64,000 nucleotides of DNA from Rheinheimera hassiensis (lineage in GTDB: Bacteria > Pseudomonadota > Gammaproteobacteria > Enterobacterales > Alteromonadaceae), in the NCBI RefSeq assembly GCF_022436675.1, contig NZ_JAKUJZ010000003.1:260226-324225 (forward strand), in the 5' to 3' direction. Below, piece by piece: positions 36,298-44,800 of the stretch; position 1 is the first letter of the stretch; each line of letters opens with the position of its first letter. The translations under genes were made by a program, and so were the position numbers. Below the pieces are notes generated by a model. The model saw only the letters and a program-made list of their open reading frames with translations, was not told the DNA's origin and did no database searches.

Positions 36298-36344
36298 ACA
36301 AACCGAGTTAGCCAAACAGGCTGGCAGCAATGGGCTTATGTTGC

Positions 36345-36632
36345 TTATTGCTGCCGCTCATTTTCCAGACTGTGCCAAACCCGCAAAATGATAATTGCGC
36401 TGCTATGCAGCGAATAGCGCACCACATAGTTGCCAAACACCATATCACGCAATGAATCTGGCACCGGTGCCATTGTGACCGGTACGCCGATGGCGGGAAA
36501 ATCGGCTAATAACTTAATTTTGGCGACTAACTCAGCGGCAATCCGGCGCGCTGCAGCAGGGTTATGCTCTGCAATAAACTGCCGCAGCCGCTTGAGATCT
36601 TCCACTGCTTCAACGGTGTAAACCAGTTTCAC
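36345..36632 (-). CDS. RelE/ParE family toxin
   Basis: A 95-residue protein of the RelE/ParE superfamily: KLVYTVEAVEDLKRLRQFIA, NPAAARRIAAELVAKI, LLADFPAIGVP and a C-terminal IILRVWHSLENE. RelE members cut mRNA on ribosomes, ParE members poison gyrase; the class cannot be decided here. The start overlaps the antitoxin stop by 4 bases. It is the second gene of an intact toxin-antitoxin pair. Confidence 0.92.
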   Translation of the reverse strand: MKLVYTVEAVEDLKRLRQFIAEHNPAAARRIAAELVAKIKLLADFPAIGVPVTMAPVPDSLRDMVFGNYVVRYSLHSSAIIILRVWHSLENERQQ

Positions 36633-36901
36633 TTCGTTAGATCCGGTGCGTCCTGCTCGTATTCCGTACCCCAGCTATCCAGCCAGTTATGCACCTCGCC
36701 GGCATCGACTACTTTCCCATCGGCCGCCGACGCCATTGCAGCCAGGGTTTGCTGCCAGCGAGCCTGCTCGCTGTGCTGTTTGGCAATATATTGCGCCAGG
36801 GCTTCGTTAATAACCCAACCTTTGCTGCGCTGCAGCTTGCTGGCAATGGCTTCCAGCTGTTGCTCTACTTCAGCTTGCAACCGCACCGTGGTAACACTCA
36901 T
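36629..36901 (-). CDS. ribbon-helix-helix antitoxin
   Basis: A 90-residue CopG/ParD-like protein. The N-terminal VTTVRLQAEVEQQLEAIASK with SKGWVINEALAQYIAK is a ribbon-helix-helix DNA-binding domain; the C-terminal half (about 50-90) would wrap the toxin. It would repress its own operon. ATG at 36901 precedes the toxin in one operon with 4-base overlap. Confidence 0.92.
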   Translation of the reverse strand: MSVTTVRLQAEVEQQLEAIASKLQRSKGWVINEALAQYIAKQHSEQARWQQTLAAMASAADGKVVDAGEVHNWLDSWGTEYEQDAPDLTK

Positions 36902-37022
36902 GGCAATACCTCTGACTAACTACAATGTATTACAGTATAGTCAGCCAAACTACAGCAAGCAATTTAACACTTAAAACCACCTGGATCGCTTACCGGCTAT
37001 TTCACTTCGCGCCTTCTGAAGG

Positions 37023-37577
37023 TTAATCAGCGGCGGCTTTGGGCGCACTGAAAGCTTTGCTGTAAAAGCCGGACGGGTCGAAACAACACACCCGCCGCTT
37101 GCCGTCTGCCAGCATGTTACAGGCATCACTGACCCGCTTTGCTCTGGTTTTCGCCTGTTTGGCTGAGGTTATCCAGTGGATCCAATCCAGCCGGGCAATG
37201 GTGGTGGTATCATGCCAGACTGCGCTGGCTTCAGCTGAAGCGGCCAGAGCCTGCTGCAAATCGGCGGGTAGCTCAGGTTCAGGCTCTTGCTCTACCGCCT
37301 TAATATCAAAGTTGGCAACACTGCCAATATCGGCGCCAGCAGCGTTAAGCAACTTATCATTTAAAGCTAACCAATGGCTTAGCTGGCCATCCGGCTCTAA
37401 CGTGGCCTGAAATGCCACGCCGTTGAAATGGCCTGTTACCGTGGTTCTGCCCCTTCTGGGCAGTTTTTCACTGGCTTCTTTAGGCAGCACTACAAAAGCC
37501 TGTAACAGAGCATCTCCCGGCTGCGCCGGACTAAGCACGGTTGCAATAAACTCAGAGTAGGTGTCATTTGAAATCAT
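37023..37577 (-). CDS. YdeI/OmpD-associated family protein with DUF1905 fold
   Basis: A 184-residue protein. The N-terminal half (EFIATVLSPAQPGDALLQAF, PRRGRTTVTGHFNGVAFQAT) is DUF1905-like. The C-terminal half has PADLQQALAASAEASAVWHD and LDWIHWITSAKQAKTRAKRV, the OmdA/YdeI repeat with conserved W and K/R residues. The family is poorly characterised and has been linked to osmotic and membrane stress. It lies 15 bases after the esterase-amidohydrolase gene on the same strand. Confidence 0.82.
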   Translation of the reverse strand: MISNDTYSEFIATVLSPAQPGDALLQAFVVLPKEASEKLPRRGRTTVTGHFNGVAFQATLEPDGQLSHWLALNDKLLNAAGADIGSVANFDIKAVEQEPEPELPADLQQALAASAEASAVWHDTTTIARLDWIHWITSAKQAKTRAKRVSDACNMLADGKRRVCCFDPSGFYSKAFSAPKAAAD

Positions 37578-37592
37578 GGTCAGTCCGGGGCC

Positions 37593-39815
37593 TTATTGTT
37601 GATTTTCTGCCAGCCGAGCTGCGGCGATATCGGCCAGTTTGCTATCCAGCGTTGCCCGGCTTAGCCACTGGCCCCGCACCATTACGCCGGCGGGCTGATA
37701 TAGCACCGATAAATCCTGCAAGGGGTTACCGTCAACCAGCAGTAAATCGGCACGCTGGCCGCTTTTTACCTGACCAAAGCGGTCTTTATCGGCAAAATAC
37801 TCGCCTACCAGCACGGTGCCGCTGCGTAAAATGTCGTAGTTACTGATGCCCGCTGCCGCCATTTGGGGTATTTCACGGCGCAGTGACAGGCCGGGTACAC
37901 TATATAACTGCGGCGCGTCGGTGCCCATTAAGATAGTGACACCAGCCTCATTTAACGCCCGCAGTAAACGTTGGCGGTTTTGCGCATGCAACGCAGCAGT
38001 GTCGCCACTGTAATAAGCCCCGCCCGGTTGTTGCACATAACGTTGCCAGCCGGAGATTACCCGCGCCGGCATATATTTCAGTTCATCATAGCTTTGCAAG
38101 TGCGCCGGATCAGAGGCGCCGATAATGGTTTGCCACAGCGCCTGAGTAGGCACTACGGCCACATTGTTGCTTTTTGTCAGCGCTACCAGCGGTGCCATAT
38201 CGGCGGCCGTCAGCTCTTTATCAAAACCGCCCAGTGCTGCCATATAACCATCCAGATGATCAATGGTGCGGCTACCAAGCAAAATAGCCTGCTCAATGCC
38301 TACGTCTTCCGGCACATGGCCGGCAAAGTCGATGCCTTGCTGTTTCGCCTCACCGGCTATGGTCTGATAGTGCTCCAGGCTTAAACCCGGATGAATTTTC
38401 AGTAAATCCCAGCCCTGTTGCTTGTGCTGGCGTACCCGCTCGCGCGCTTGTTCTGCTGATGTTACCGTATGCTGATTAAAGCTGGGTCCGGCCAGGTACA
38501 GCGTTGGCCCCAGCCGTTTACCACTGGCGATATCGTCTTTTAACAGCAATTGCTTATCATGCCCCAGCATACCGCGCACTGTGGTAACGCCACCGGCCAG
38601 ATACAGCGTTAACACATCATCTAAATAACGTGCCGGTGTGCCGCTAAAATCTGCCAACGGCGGCACATGGCCGTGCATTTCTGCCAGGCCCGGCATCAGG
38701 TAACGGCCCGCGCCGTCAATTACCGTAGCACCTTCCGGCAGCGCCAGTTCAGCCGCCGGCCCCACAGCAATAATACGATCGCCCTGTACCAGCACGCGCT
38801 GATTGCGTAGTACCTGGTCGGAGTCCATCGGTAACACATGCACCTGATCAAACACCGTAACAGCGGAATCGGCCGACTGCTTTTGCTGCGCCAGCAGCCA
38901 GCTGTACAAATCCTCACCGGCGTAAACCTGGCGCCAGGCGTCATGTTCAGCTTGCTCTAACATACTAAAACGCACATTGCTGTGGCCCAGTTGGCGCAAG
39001 GTTTCAATACCGGGGTAAAAGTAGTTTTTATTCACGGCAGAATCACGCCCCGCAGCAAACACCCACAGCGGCGTTTTAGCCCGGGCAATTGGCGGCATTA
39101 AATCCGGATGGCCCCAACCGACCACCGGCGCCACGGCGGCGAATAACTGCGGGTGCTGACTGGCCATAAACCAGCTGCCAAAACCGCCATAACTAATGCC
39201 GGTTAAATACAACCGGCTGGCATCGGTATTGTAGTTCGCCTGCACATTTTGCAGCATTGCCAACACATCCTGCTCTGCCCGCTCCCAGCCGTCGGGCAAC
39301 AGCGGTGGTACTGTGCTCATATCGCTCACTGGCTCAGCCGGTGCAATGGGTTTGGCGGAGGGAAACATGTCAGGGCGTGGCGGCACGCCATCAGTTAAGC
39401 GTTTGGGAATATCAGCAGCCGAGCGGTTAGCTATATAAGACAACTTACCCATATCAAACATCTGCAATTGCGGCACAACGATAATAAACGGCAGATCACG
39501 CTTTTGCACCCAGGCTTCATACAAAGGGCCATGAACTAAAGTGTAATCCAGCTCGTCCAGGCCATTACCCCGCTCGCCATTGCCGTGCAAAAACAGCATT
39601 ACCGGCCATTTTTTGCCACTGTTTTGCTGGTAACCTTTTGGCAAGTAAACAAAATACTGCCGTTTTGTATTGTCGATGCTGCTTTGATAATCCAGCCGCA
39701 ACAGTTGCGCAGCCGTGTTTGCTTGTGCTGAAGTACTGTCGCTGCTAACGCAAGCCGCCAGCAGCAATACCGTTAACACCACTAAAGATACGAATATACC
39801 AAACTGCTTTTTCAT
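37593..39815 (-). CDS. lipoprotein fusing an esterase and an amidohydrolase
   Basis: A 740-residue protein. A lipoprotein signal (FGIFVSLVVLTVLLLAACVS) puts it in the periplasm or outer membrane. Residues about 35-315 form an alpha/beta hydrolase (VMLFLHGNGERGNGLDELD, nucleophile in LTGISYGGFGSW, His near MLEQAEHDAWRQ). Residues about 330-735 form an imidazolonepropionase-like amidohydrolase: YLMPGLAEMHGHV gives the HxH metal site, DLLKIHPGLS, IDFAGHVPED and RTIDHLDGYM further ligands, and ILMGTDAPQL the last Asp. Both halves look intact. The fusion is unusual. A G-tract lies in its ribosome binding site. Confidence 0.87.
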   Translation of the reverse strand: MKKQFGIFVSLVVLTVLLLAACVSSDSTSAQANTAAQLLRLDYQSSIDNTKRQYFVYLPKGYQQNSGKKWPVMLFLHGNGERGNGLDELDYTLVHGPLYEAWVQKRDLPFIIVVPQLQMFDMGKLSYIANRSAADIPKRLTDGVPPRPDMFPSAKPIAPAEPVSDMSTVPPLLPDGWERAEQDVLAMLQNVQANYNTDASRLYLTGISYGGFGSWFMASQHPQLFAAVAPVVGWGHPDLMPPIARAKTPLWVFAAGRDSAVNKNYFYPGIETLRQLGHSNVRFSMLEQAEHDAWRQVYAGEDLYSWLLAQQKQSADSAVTVFDQVHVLPMDSDQVLRNQRVLVQGDRIIAVGPAAELALPEGATVIDGAGRYLMPGLAEMHGHVPPLADFSGTPARYLDDVLTLYLAGGVTTVRGMLGHDKQLLLKDDIASGKRLGPTLYLAGPSFNQHTVTSAEQARERVRQHKQQGWDLLKIHPGLSLEHYQTIAGEAKQQGIDFAGHVPEDVGIEQAILLGSRTIDHLDGYMAALGGFDKELTAADMAPLVALTKSNNVAVVPTQALWQTIIGASDPAHLQSYDELKYMPARVISGWQRYVQQPGGAYYSGDTAALHAQNRQRLLRALNEAGVTILMGTDAPQLYSVPGLSLRREIPQMAAAGISNYDILRSGTVLVGEYFADKDRFGQVKSGQRADLLLVDGNPLQDLSVLYQPAGVMVRGQWLSRATLDSKLADIAAARLAENQQ

Positions 39816-39820
39816 CTGTG

Positions 39821-39829
39821 CCCCCCCCC
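39821..39829 (-). repeat. run of nine G in the ribosome-binding region of the esterase-amidohydrolase
   Basis: Nine C on the plus strand (nine G on the coding strand) lie 5 bases before the ATG at 39815, exactly where a ribosome binding site belongs. No other Shine-Dalgarno is visible. Homopolymer tracts of this length slip easily and could change spacing and so expression. The length may also reflect sequencing error. Confidence 0.6.
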
Positions 39830-40046
39830 AATAGAAAAAAGTGCTTTAGCTTACTGTATCATCGGCCAGCCATCTGTGCAGCGCGTTTTTCCATTTCCGC
39901 TCCAGACACCTTGATAACATATATCTGACAGAATAGTCGTGAACCTTAAACAGCCCCCAGCTCACTGGAAGTTAACTTTAGGTAAGCTGAAATTAAAAGC
40001 GGTTTTAGTATAGTTAGCGTTCAGCGGCTTGGTTTAGCGGTAGTTT

Positions 40047-41009
40047 CTAGTCAATTAAAATGCCTAAAGTATGGTACAGATAGACATGCTGATGCTGCAG
40101 CTTAGGGTTAAACTCAAAGTCCCACAGTGCTTTACCAGGATCAAAATACTGCGCTACCGGCATGGTGTCGGTGCCATCAATATAGCGCATAAAAAAAGCC
40201 TGATAATCTAAACCACTACCGGCCTTTATCACCGCGATTATATCCGTATTATTGTACAGTTTTATATTGCGGGGATAATGCTGATACAGCCAGCGCATAA
40301 CCGTGTCTAGGCTATGTTTGTTGGCCGTTTTACTGCGAATATCATAATCCAGCAGCATGGCTGCTACCCAACCGCCGTGATACAGCAAAAAATAGTTATC
40401 AAGTTTTGACTGGTTGTCTTTGCCGGCATCACGCAGTGACAACTTTCCCAGTCCTTTTGCGCTGTGATAAAACCCGATTGGCTGCGCCGCTATTGCCAGC
40501 GCGTCACGCTTTGAGATATAGCCCAGTTGTGTAGCAGCTTTAAAGGCATAAAACTCAGCGAAACCTTCATTAAACCAGTGCTCGCGGCCATCCTGATAAC
40601 GGAACGATTCAGCACTCCATAAATGAAATATCTCGTGCAAAAACAGTGTTTGCCAGTTGTGAATACCAAACATCAGGCCATCAGACCAGGTTAGCAGCAG
40701 TAACTTCGGGTCGGCCTCACCGGACAGGTGTTTGCCATGACGAATGCGCACGGTGATATCGGTGTAGGGCTTACCGGTCAGATCTCTTGGATATCCGGCA
40801 AACAGTTGCTGATAGTAGCGAATACCGTCCGTGATAACTGCGGTAAACTCCCGCTGCTTTGCTAAAGACTGCGCATCAGCAAACTCATAGTGCAGAGTAA
40901 TATCTCCGGTTTGCACTGCTTGATGACTAAAAACACCGGTCTCGCCTGCAAATGCAGTGCTGGCTGCAATAAGCAAAGCGGCTGCCAGTAGCTGATAGGC
41001 TCTGAACAT
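40047..41009 (-). CDS. exported gluzincin-like metallopeptidase of unknown family
   Basis: A 320-residue protein with a signal peptide (YQLLAAALLIAASTAFAG). The zinc motif HEIFH (125-129) is followed 18 residues later by Glu148 in WFNEGFAEF, the exact HExxH-x18-E spacing of M1-type gluzincins. The surrounding GREHWFNEGFAEFYAFKAA fits peptidase MA-like domains. Flanking sequence does not match a well-known M1 enzyme, and it is much shorter than aminopeptidase N. It is a lone gene with 37 bases after the GlxA-type gene end... the two share orientation, so a joint transcript is possible. Confidence 0.75.
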   Translation of the reverse strand: MFRAYQLLAAALLIAASTAFAGETGVFSHQAVQTGDITLHYEFADAQSLAKQREFTAVITDGIRYYQQLFAGYPRDLTGKPYTDITVRIRHGKHLSGEADPKLLLLTWSDGLMFGIHNWQTLFLHEIFHLWSAESFRYQDGREHWFNEGFAEFYAFKAATQLGYISKRDALAIAAQPIGFYHSAKGLGKLSLRDAGKDNQSKLDNYFLLYHGGWVAAMLLDYDIRSKTANKHSLDTVMRWLYQHYPRNIKLYNNTDIIAVIKAGSGLDYQAFFMRYIDGTDTMPVAQYFDPGKALWDFEFNPKLQHQHVYLYHTLGILID

Positions 41010-41050
41010 ACATATTTCCTTGTCTAAGTTAAACGTTAACCAGCTAAGCT

Positions 41051-42010
41051 TTAGCTAAAGTGCCGTTTGTACTGGCCGGGCGTGCAGCCAAAGGCAGAAT
41101 TAAATAAGCGGATCAGGCTACGCGGTTCGTTAATACCCACCGCATTACAAATACGCTGCAGACTGTAGCCGTCGCAGAGCAACAGGCTGCGGGCTTTGTC
41201 CAACCGCAGTTGTTGCAAATACTGCACCGGTGCCATAGCAAAACGGGCGCGAAACACACGGCGAAACTGGCGCTCACTCAGCGCCACCTGCACCGCCATA
41301 TCGGCTACAGTAAGCGGTTGCGCTAAGTTTTCCAGCAGCCAGTGCTGTAGTTGAATAAAGCGCTGTTCGGCGCTGTGCTGAATTTTTAACGGGCTGGCAT
41401 ATTGTGATTGGTCACCACTGCGACGCAGGTACATAACTAACTCTTGCGCTACGGCCTGAGCAATTGCCACGCCCAGATCCTGCTCAATTACCGCCAGACA
41501 TAAATCAATACCCGCGGTCATACCACCGGAGGAATAAAATTTTCCGGCGTTAACATACAACGCTGCGGCACTGACCTGTACCTTGGGATACTTTGCTTGT
41601 AAATCAGCGGCGAAACGCCAATGCGTTGCCAACGGCAGGCCATCCAGCAGGCCACTGTGCGCCAGCAGATAGGCACCGGTGCAGATAGACAAAATCTTAT
41701 CCGCTGTGGACGCACGCTGCTGTAACCAGCGAATAAACTGCGGATTACTACTCAATACTCTGGCGCCGGCGCCACCGGGGATCACCAGATAATCCAGTGT
41801 CGGACAGTTATCCAACGTGTAGCCAGCACTAAGCTGCAAACCATTTTCGGCACTGATACTGTCGCGGCTGAGCCCAACGGTAAGCAGTTGGTAGTATGGT
41901 ACGCGCCCGACGGTGATCAGCTCCTGATTAGCCTGACCAAAACAATCCAGTGCGCCGGCAAGGTCCAGCGCCTGAATATCCGGGTAAATAACAATGCCGA
42001 TAGTAACCAT
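41051..42010 (-). CDS. GlxA-type regulator (DJ-1/PfpI domain plus AraC HTH)
   Basis: A 319-residue regulator. Residues 1-175 form a DJ-1/PfpI-like domain with LDYLVIPGGAGARVL and the Cys elbow ILSICTGAYLLAHSGLLDG. Residues about 215-315 form an AraC helix-turn-helix pair (TVADMAVQVALSERQFRRVF, LLLCDGYSLQRICNAVG, FGCTPGQYKRHF). Family members sense small metabolites such as arginine, glycine betaine or quaternary amines. ATG at 42010 initiates; the 240-base divergent gap to the PAS gene should hold its promoter. Confidence 0.9.
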   Translation of the reverse strand: MVTIGIVIYPDIQALDLAGALDCFGQANQELITVGRVPYYQLLTVGLSRDSISAENGLQLSAGYTLDNCPTLDYLVIPGGAGARVLSSNPQFIRWLQQRASTADKILSICTGAYLLAHSGLLDGLPLATHWRFAADLQAKYPKVQVSAAALYVNAGKFYSSGGMTAGIDLCLAVIEQDLGVAIAQAVAQELVMYLRRSGDQSQYASPLKIQHSAEQRFIQLQHWLLENLAQPLTVADMAVQVALSERQFRRVFRARFAMAPVQYLQQLRLDKARSLLLCDGYSLQRICNAVGINEPRSLIRLFNSAFGCTPGQYKRHFS

Positions 42011-42249
42011 AGTGCCCTCTGTAGTACTGATTCTGACTTACTGTAACAAACTTCATTGCGACCGAAAGGACATTAAATTCACCATTTCGGCCAAAATTGT
42101 AAAGTAAGTAGCTAAGCACTAGCGGCAATCACGCTTCGCAAGCGTATCCGCAAACCGCAGATTTTCAGTAAGCCAGCGCAGGTATTCAGTGTCTACCGTG
42201 CACTAATAGGCCTATACTGCAGCACACTATAATGTAAATGCAGGTTTGC

Positions 42250-42858
42250 ATGTCTGATCCGATCATTCCGCCGCAACTCACCACTGTGCTGCGCCAGCAA
42301 GCTGAACAACAACTCAGAACAGGCACGGCGCAGTTAAGCAATGCTTTTACAGCAAGTAGTGACGCGCTGGGCGTGCTGTACCGGCTTAGTAGTGTGGCCA
42401 GCACTGCCGCTGACGGCCTGAAACTACTGCATGAATTACAAATTCATCAGGTAGAGCTGGATTTACAGTTAGAGCAACTGAAACACAACGAACTTGAGTA
42501 CAGCCATGAACTTGCCTGTTATCGCCAGTTCTTTGATCTGGCACCGACAGGCTGCTTAATTCTCAGCCTTGACGGCATTATTACCCACTGCAATGCCGCA
42601 GCAATCCGCTTATTTGATGATGCAAAAGACTATCAGCCCGGGCAGCAACCCCAGCAGCTTTGCGGCCGCCCACTGCTGTCAATGTTTAGCGCCACATGCC
42701 AGCCTATGCTTAGCGCCGCTCTGGCCCGGGTACAGCGTAACCAACAAAGCGCTACGCTGATTGTCAGTACAGACGTGACAGTAGTAGAAACACGCACCTT
42801 GCACCTGAGCGCGCAGCTAAGCCAGGATCATAACGCTATATTGATTATGCTAACGTGA
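42250..42858 (+). CDS. PAS domain protein, no output domain
   Basis: A 202-residue protein. A helical N-terminal part (to about 85, LLHELQIHQVELDLQLEQLK) leads into a PAS domain (about 95-200, FFDLAPTGCLILSLDGIITH, NAAAIRLFDD). This arrangement is the typical start of PAS hybrid kinases, but no kinase or cyclase follows. The ATG at 42250 follows CAGG. The stop overlaps the GTG of the CheB-like gene by 4 bases, so the two are coupled. Confidence 0.75.
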   Translation: MSDPIIPPQLTTVLRQQAEQQLRTGTAQLSNAFTASSDALGVLYRLSSVASTAADGLKLLHELQIHQVELDLQLEQLKHNELEYSHELACYRQFFDLAPTGCLILSLDGIITHCNAAAIRLFDDAKDYQPGQQPQQLCGRPLLSMFSATCQPMLSAALARVQRNQQSATLIVSTDVTVVETRTLHLSAQLSQDHNAILIMLT

Positions 42859-43280
42859 ACACAGCCAGCACGGCCGCAGCCGGTGCCGTCCCCAAGACCA
42901 TAGTCGGCATTGGCGCTTCCGCCGGGGGATTACAGGCGCTGGAACAGTTTTTATCTCATACACCTACGGATTCCGGGCTGGCGTGGATAGTAGTACAACA
43001 TCTGGACCCGACACAAAAAGCCATGCTGGCAGAGCTGTTGCAACGCTCAACCAGCATGAAAGTGCAACAGGCGGCACAAGGCATGCCGCTGCGCGCAGAT
43101 CAAGTCTATGTGATCCCGCCCAATACCGAGCTCCGGGTACATAATGGCGTAATGAATCTGACAACACCACAACAGGCGCGCGGTTTACGCCTGCCGGTCA
43201 ATATCTTGTTCCAGTCACTTGCCGGTACATTCGTTTCCCCCCTTATCAACCCTCGCCAAGGAGCATCCGGTGGCCATTAA
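42855..43280 (+). pseudogene. CheB methylesterase N-terminal fragment
   Basis: A 141-residue product starting at GTG (42855) with TIVGIGASAGGLQALEQFL, VVQHLDPTQKAML and QGMPLRADQVYVIPPNTELR. These are the first two-thirds of a CheB catalytic domain of CheB-CheR-PAS fusion proteins. Ser22 and His49 of the catalytic triad are present. The Asp, in a GSDG segment about 95 residues later, is absent, and the sequence becomes unrelated after NILFQSLAG. It then stops. The whole CheR methyltransferase is missing. It is probably inactive as an esterase. See the PAS gene that follows. Confidence 0.75.
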
Positions 43281-44340
43281 TAAAACACCTTCATCCCAGG
43301 CTGACAACCTGCAAAGTGCTGCAGATCAGGTGCTGCTGCAAGTTTATGCCCCTGCGGCGGTAGTGCTGAACAATAGCGGCGACATTGTTTACATCAGCGG
43401 GCGTACCGGTAAATACCTGGAGCCGGCAGCGGGCAAAGCCAACTGGAACTTCCATGCCATGGTACGTGAAGGGCTACGCTCACCGCTGGCTGTCGCACTG
43501 CAACAGGCGGCATTGCAGCCTGCAGAAACCAAAGGTACGCCATTGCAATTACACCATTTACCCCTGTCAACCGGCGACAATGCCATGCTGGTGGATGTAA
43601 CAGTGCAGGCACTGCGGGAACCGGCGCCACTACAAGGTATGACAATGATCGTGTTTCGCGATGTTAGCGCTACCGGTGCTAAAGATGCGCCCAGCGGCAT
43701 CGATTTTTCTCTGGCAGCAGTGCAGCAACAGTATCTTGATGAAATTCAGGCGTTACGCGAAGAAACCCGCACCTCCAAAGAAGAGCTGCAATCTAGCAAT
43801 GAAGAGTTGCAATCGACCAATGAAGAGCTGCAGTCAACCAATGAAGAGCTGACCACATCGAAAGAAGAAATGCAGTCGATGAATGAAGAGCTGCAAACCA
43901 TTAATACTGAATTACAAACCAAACTGGACGACCTGGCCCTGGCGCAAAGCGATCTGCAAAATACGCTTAACAGTGTCGAAATTGCGATTTTGTTTTTAGA
44001 TCAGCAATTAAACGTGCGCCGCTATACCGATCGTGCGGCAAATATTATCAATCTGCGTGAAAGCGATTTAGGCCGGCCACTAAGCGACTTAACCAGCAGC
44101 CTGCGGTACCCATCCTTGCATGACGATGCGCTCGATACCCTGCGCACGCTGAAATTCTGTGAAAAACAAATTCCCACCACCGACGGGCGCTGGTTTTCGG
44201 TACGCATTATGCCGTACCGGCGGCTGGATAATGTTATAGACGGCGTGGTTATTACATTGGTTGATATCAGTGCCACCAAAAAGCTTGAGGCAGCGCTGCG
44301 CAAGCAGTCAGCAAACCCGGCTGCACCAAAAAGGCAATAA
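43270..44340 (+). CDS. coiled-coil PAS protein, C-terminal half of a CheB-CheR-PAS fusion
   Basis: A 356-residue protein. It contains an N-terminal PAS-like domain (VLNNSGDIVYISGRTGKYLE), a coiled coil (about 185-225, TSKEELQSSNEELQSTNEEL repeated) and a C-terminal PAS domain (LNSVEIAILFLDQQLNVRRY). These elements match the region downstream of CheR in CheB-CheR-PAS fusions. GTG at 43270, preceded by AAGGAG, gives a plausible own start, 11 bases inside the CheB fragment in another frame. No kinase or effector domain is present. It ends tail to tail with a trhP remnant. Confidence 0.72.
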   Translation: MAINKTPSSQADNLQSAADQVLLQVYAPAAVVLNNSGDIVYISGRTGKYLEPAAGKANWNFHAMVREGLRSPLAVALQQAALQPAETKGTPLQLHHLPLSTGDNAMLVDVTVQALREPAPLQGMTMIVFRDVSATGAKDAPSGIDFSLAAVQQQYLDEIQALREETRTSKEELQSSNEELQSTNEELQSTNEELTTSKEEMQSMNEELQTINTELQTKLDDLALAQSDLQNTLNSVEIAILFLDQQLNVRRYTDRAANIINLRESDLGRPLSDLTSSLRYPSLHDDALDTLRTLKFCEKQIPTTDGRWFSVRIMPYRRLDNVIDGVVITLVDISATKKLEAALRKQSANPAAPKRQ

Positions 44341-44706
44341 TAAAACCCCGGCACGGATACGACAGCTTAGCTGCCAGCTTTCAACGCAATACAATCTATC
44401 GGGCACACAGCGCAGTTTCACTTTTAATTGATAACATGCACCCGGCGCCAAAAGTACCTCTTTATCCTGCTTGTCCCGCAACTCGCCCACCAGCAATTGT
44501 TGGCCCACACTATGGCTGGTGTCATAGTTTTGCGTGTCCTGTGGTTTATGCCGGCGTAAAGTGCAGGCGCCCTGCGCCTGCCAGAACTTTACTGCCGCCC
44601 AGTTCACCGTATTGGTCTGCACCGATAAATGCAGTGCTATATGCGGAAACTGCTGCTTTAGCAGATAAACCACCCCGGGATCAGACACAATATTGATCTG
44701 ACGCAA
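44308..44706 (-). pseudogene. trhP: internally deleted remnant of trhP/yegQ (U32 peptidase-type tRNA hydroxylation factor)
   Basis: Minus-strand frame of about 130 residues. It opens SDPGVVYLLKQQFPHIALHL then VQTNTVNWAAVKFWQ, matching residues about 95-135 of E. coli YegQ. It then jumps directly to LRRHKPQDTQNYD with VGELRDKQDK, matching residues near 350-385. About 200 residues between are gone, including the catalytic Cys cluster. The first 90 are also missing, and a second jump reaches APGACYQLKV. The frame is kept through the deletions but the product cannot work. TrhP normally contributes to 5-hydroxyuridine formation in tRNA. Confidence 0.75.
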
Positions 44707-44755
44707 AGCACTGCTAGTCTGGTTTTAAAAAAACAGCAAGCTAAGTATTACGCCT

Positions 44756-44790
44756 ATAAAAAAACCGGCGTATAACGCCGGCTTTTTGTA
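44756..44790. terminator. bidirectional terminator
   Basis: CCGGCGT (44765-44771) pairs with ACGCCGG (44775-44781) around a 3-base loop, with an A run before and TTTTT after. It ends the MORN-repeat gene on the minus strand and could stop plus-strand transcripts from the PAS region. Confidence 0.9.
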
Positions 44791-44800
44791 CTGCCAGATT

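Noticed and set aside
36345-36901. Toxin-antitoxin pair as part of a larger defence island
   Set aside because: Neighbours are argP and a YdeI-like gene; no restriction, CBASS, retron or Abi genes are nearby.
43780-43925. Tandem repeats in DNA that look like a repeat array
   Set aside because: They encode the coiled coil EELQSTNEEL of the PAS protein; no spacers, so not CRISPR.
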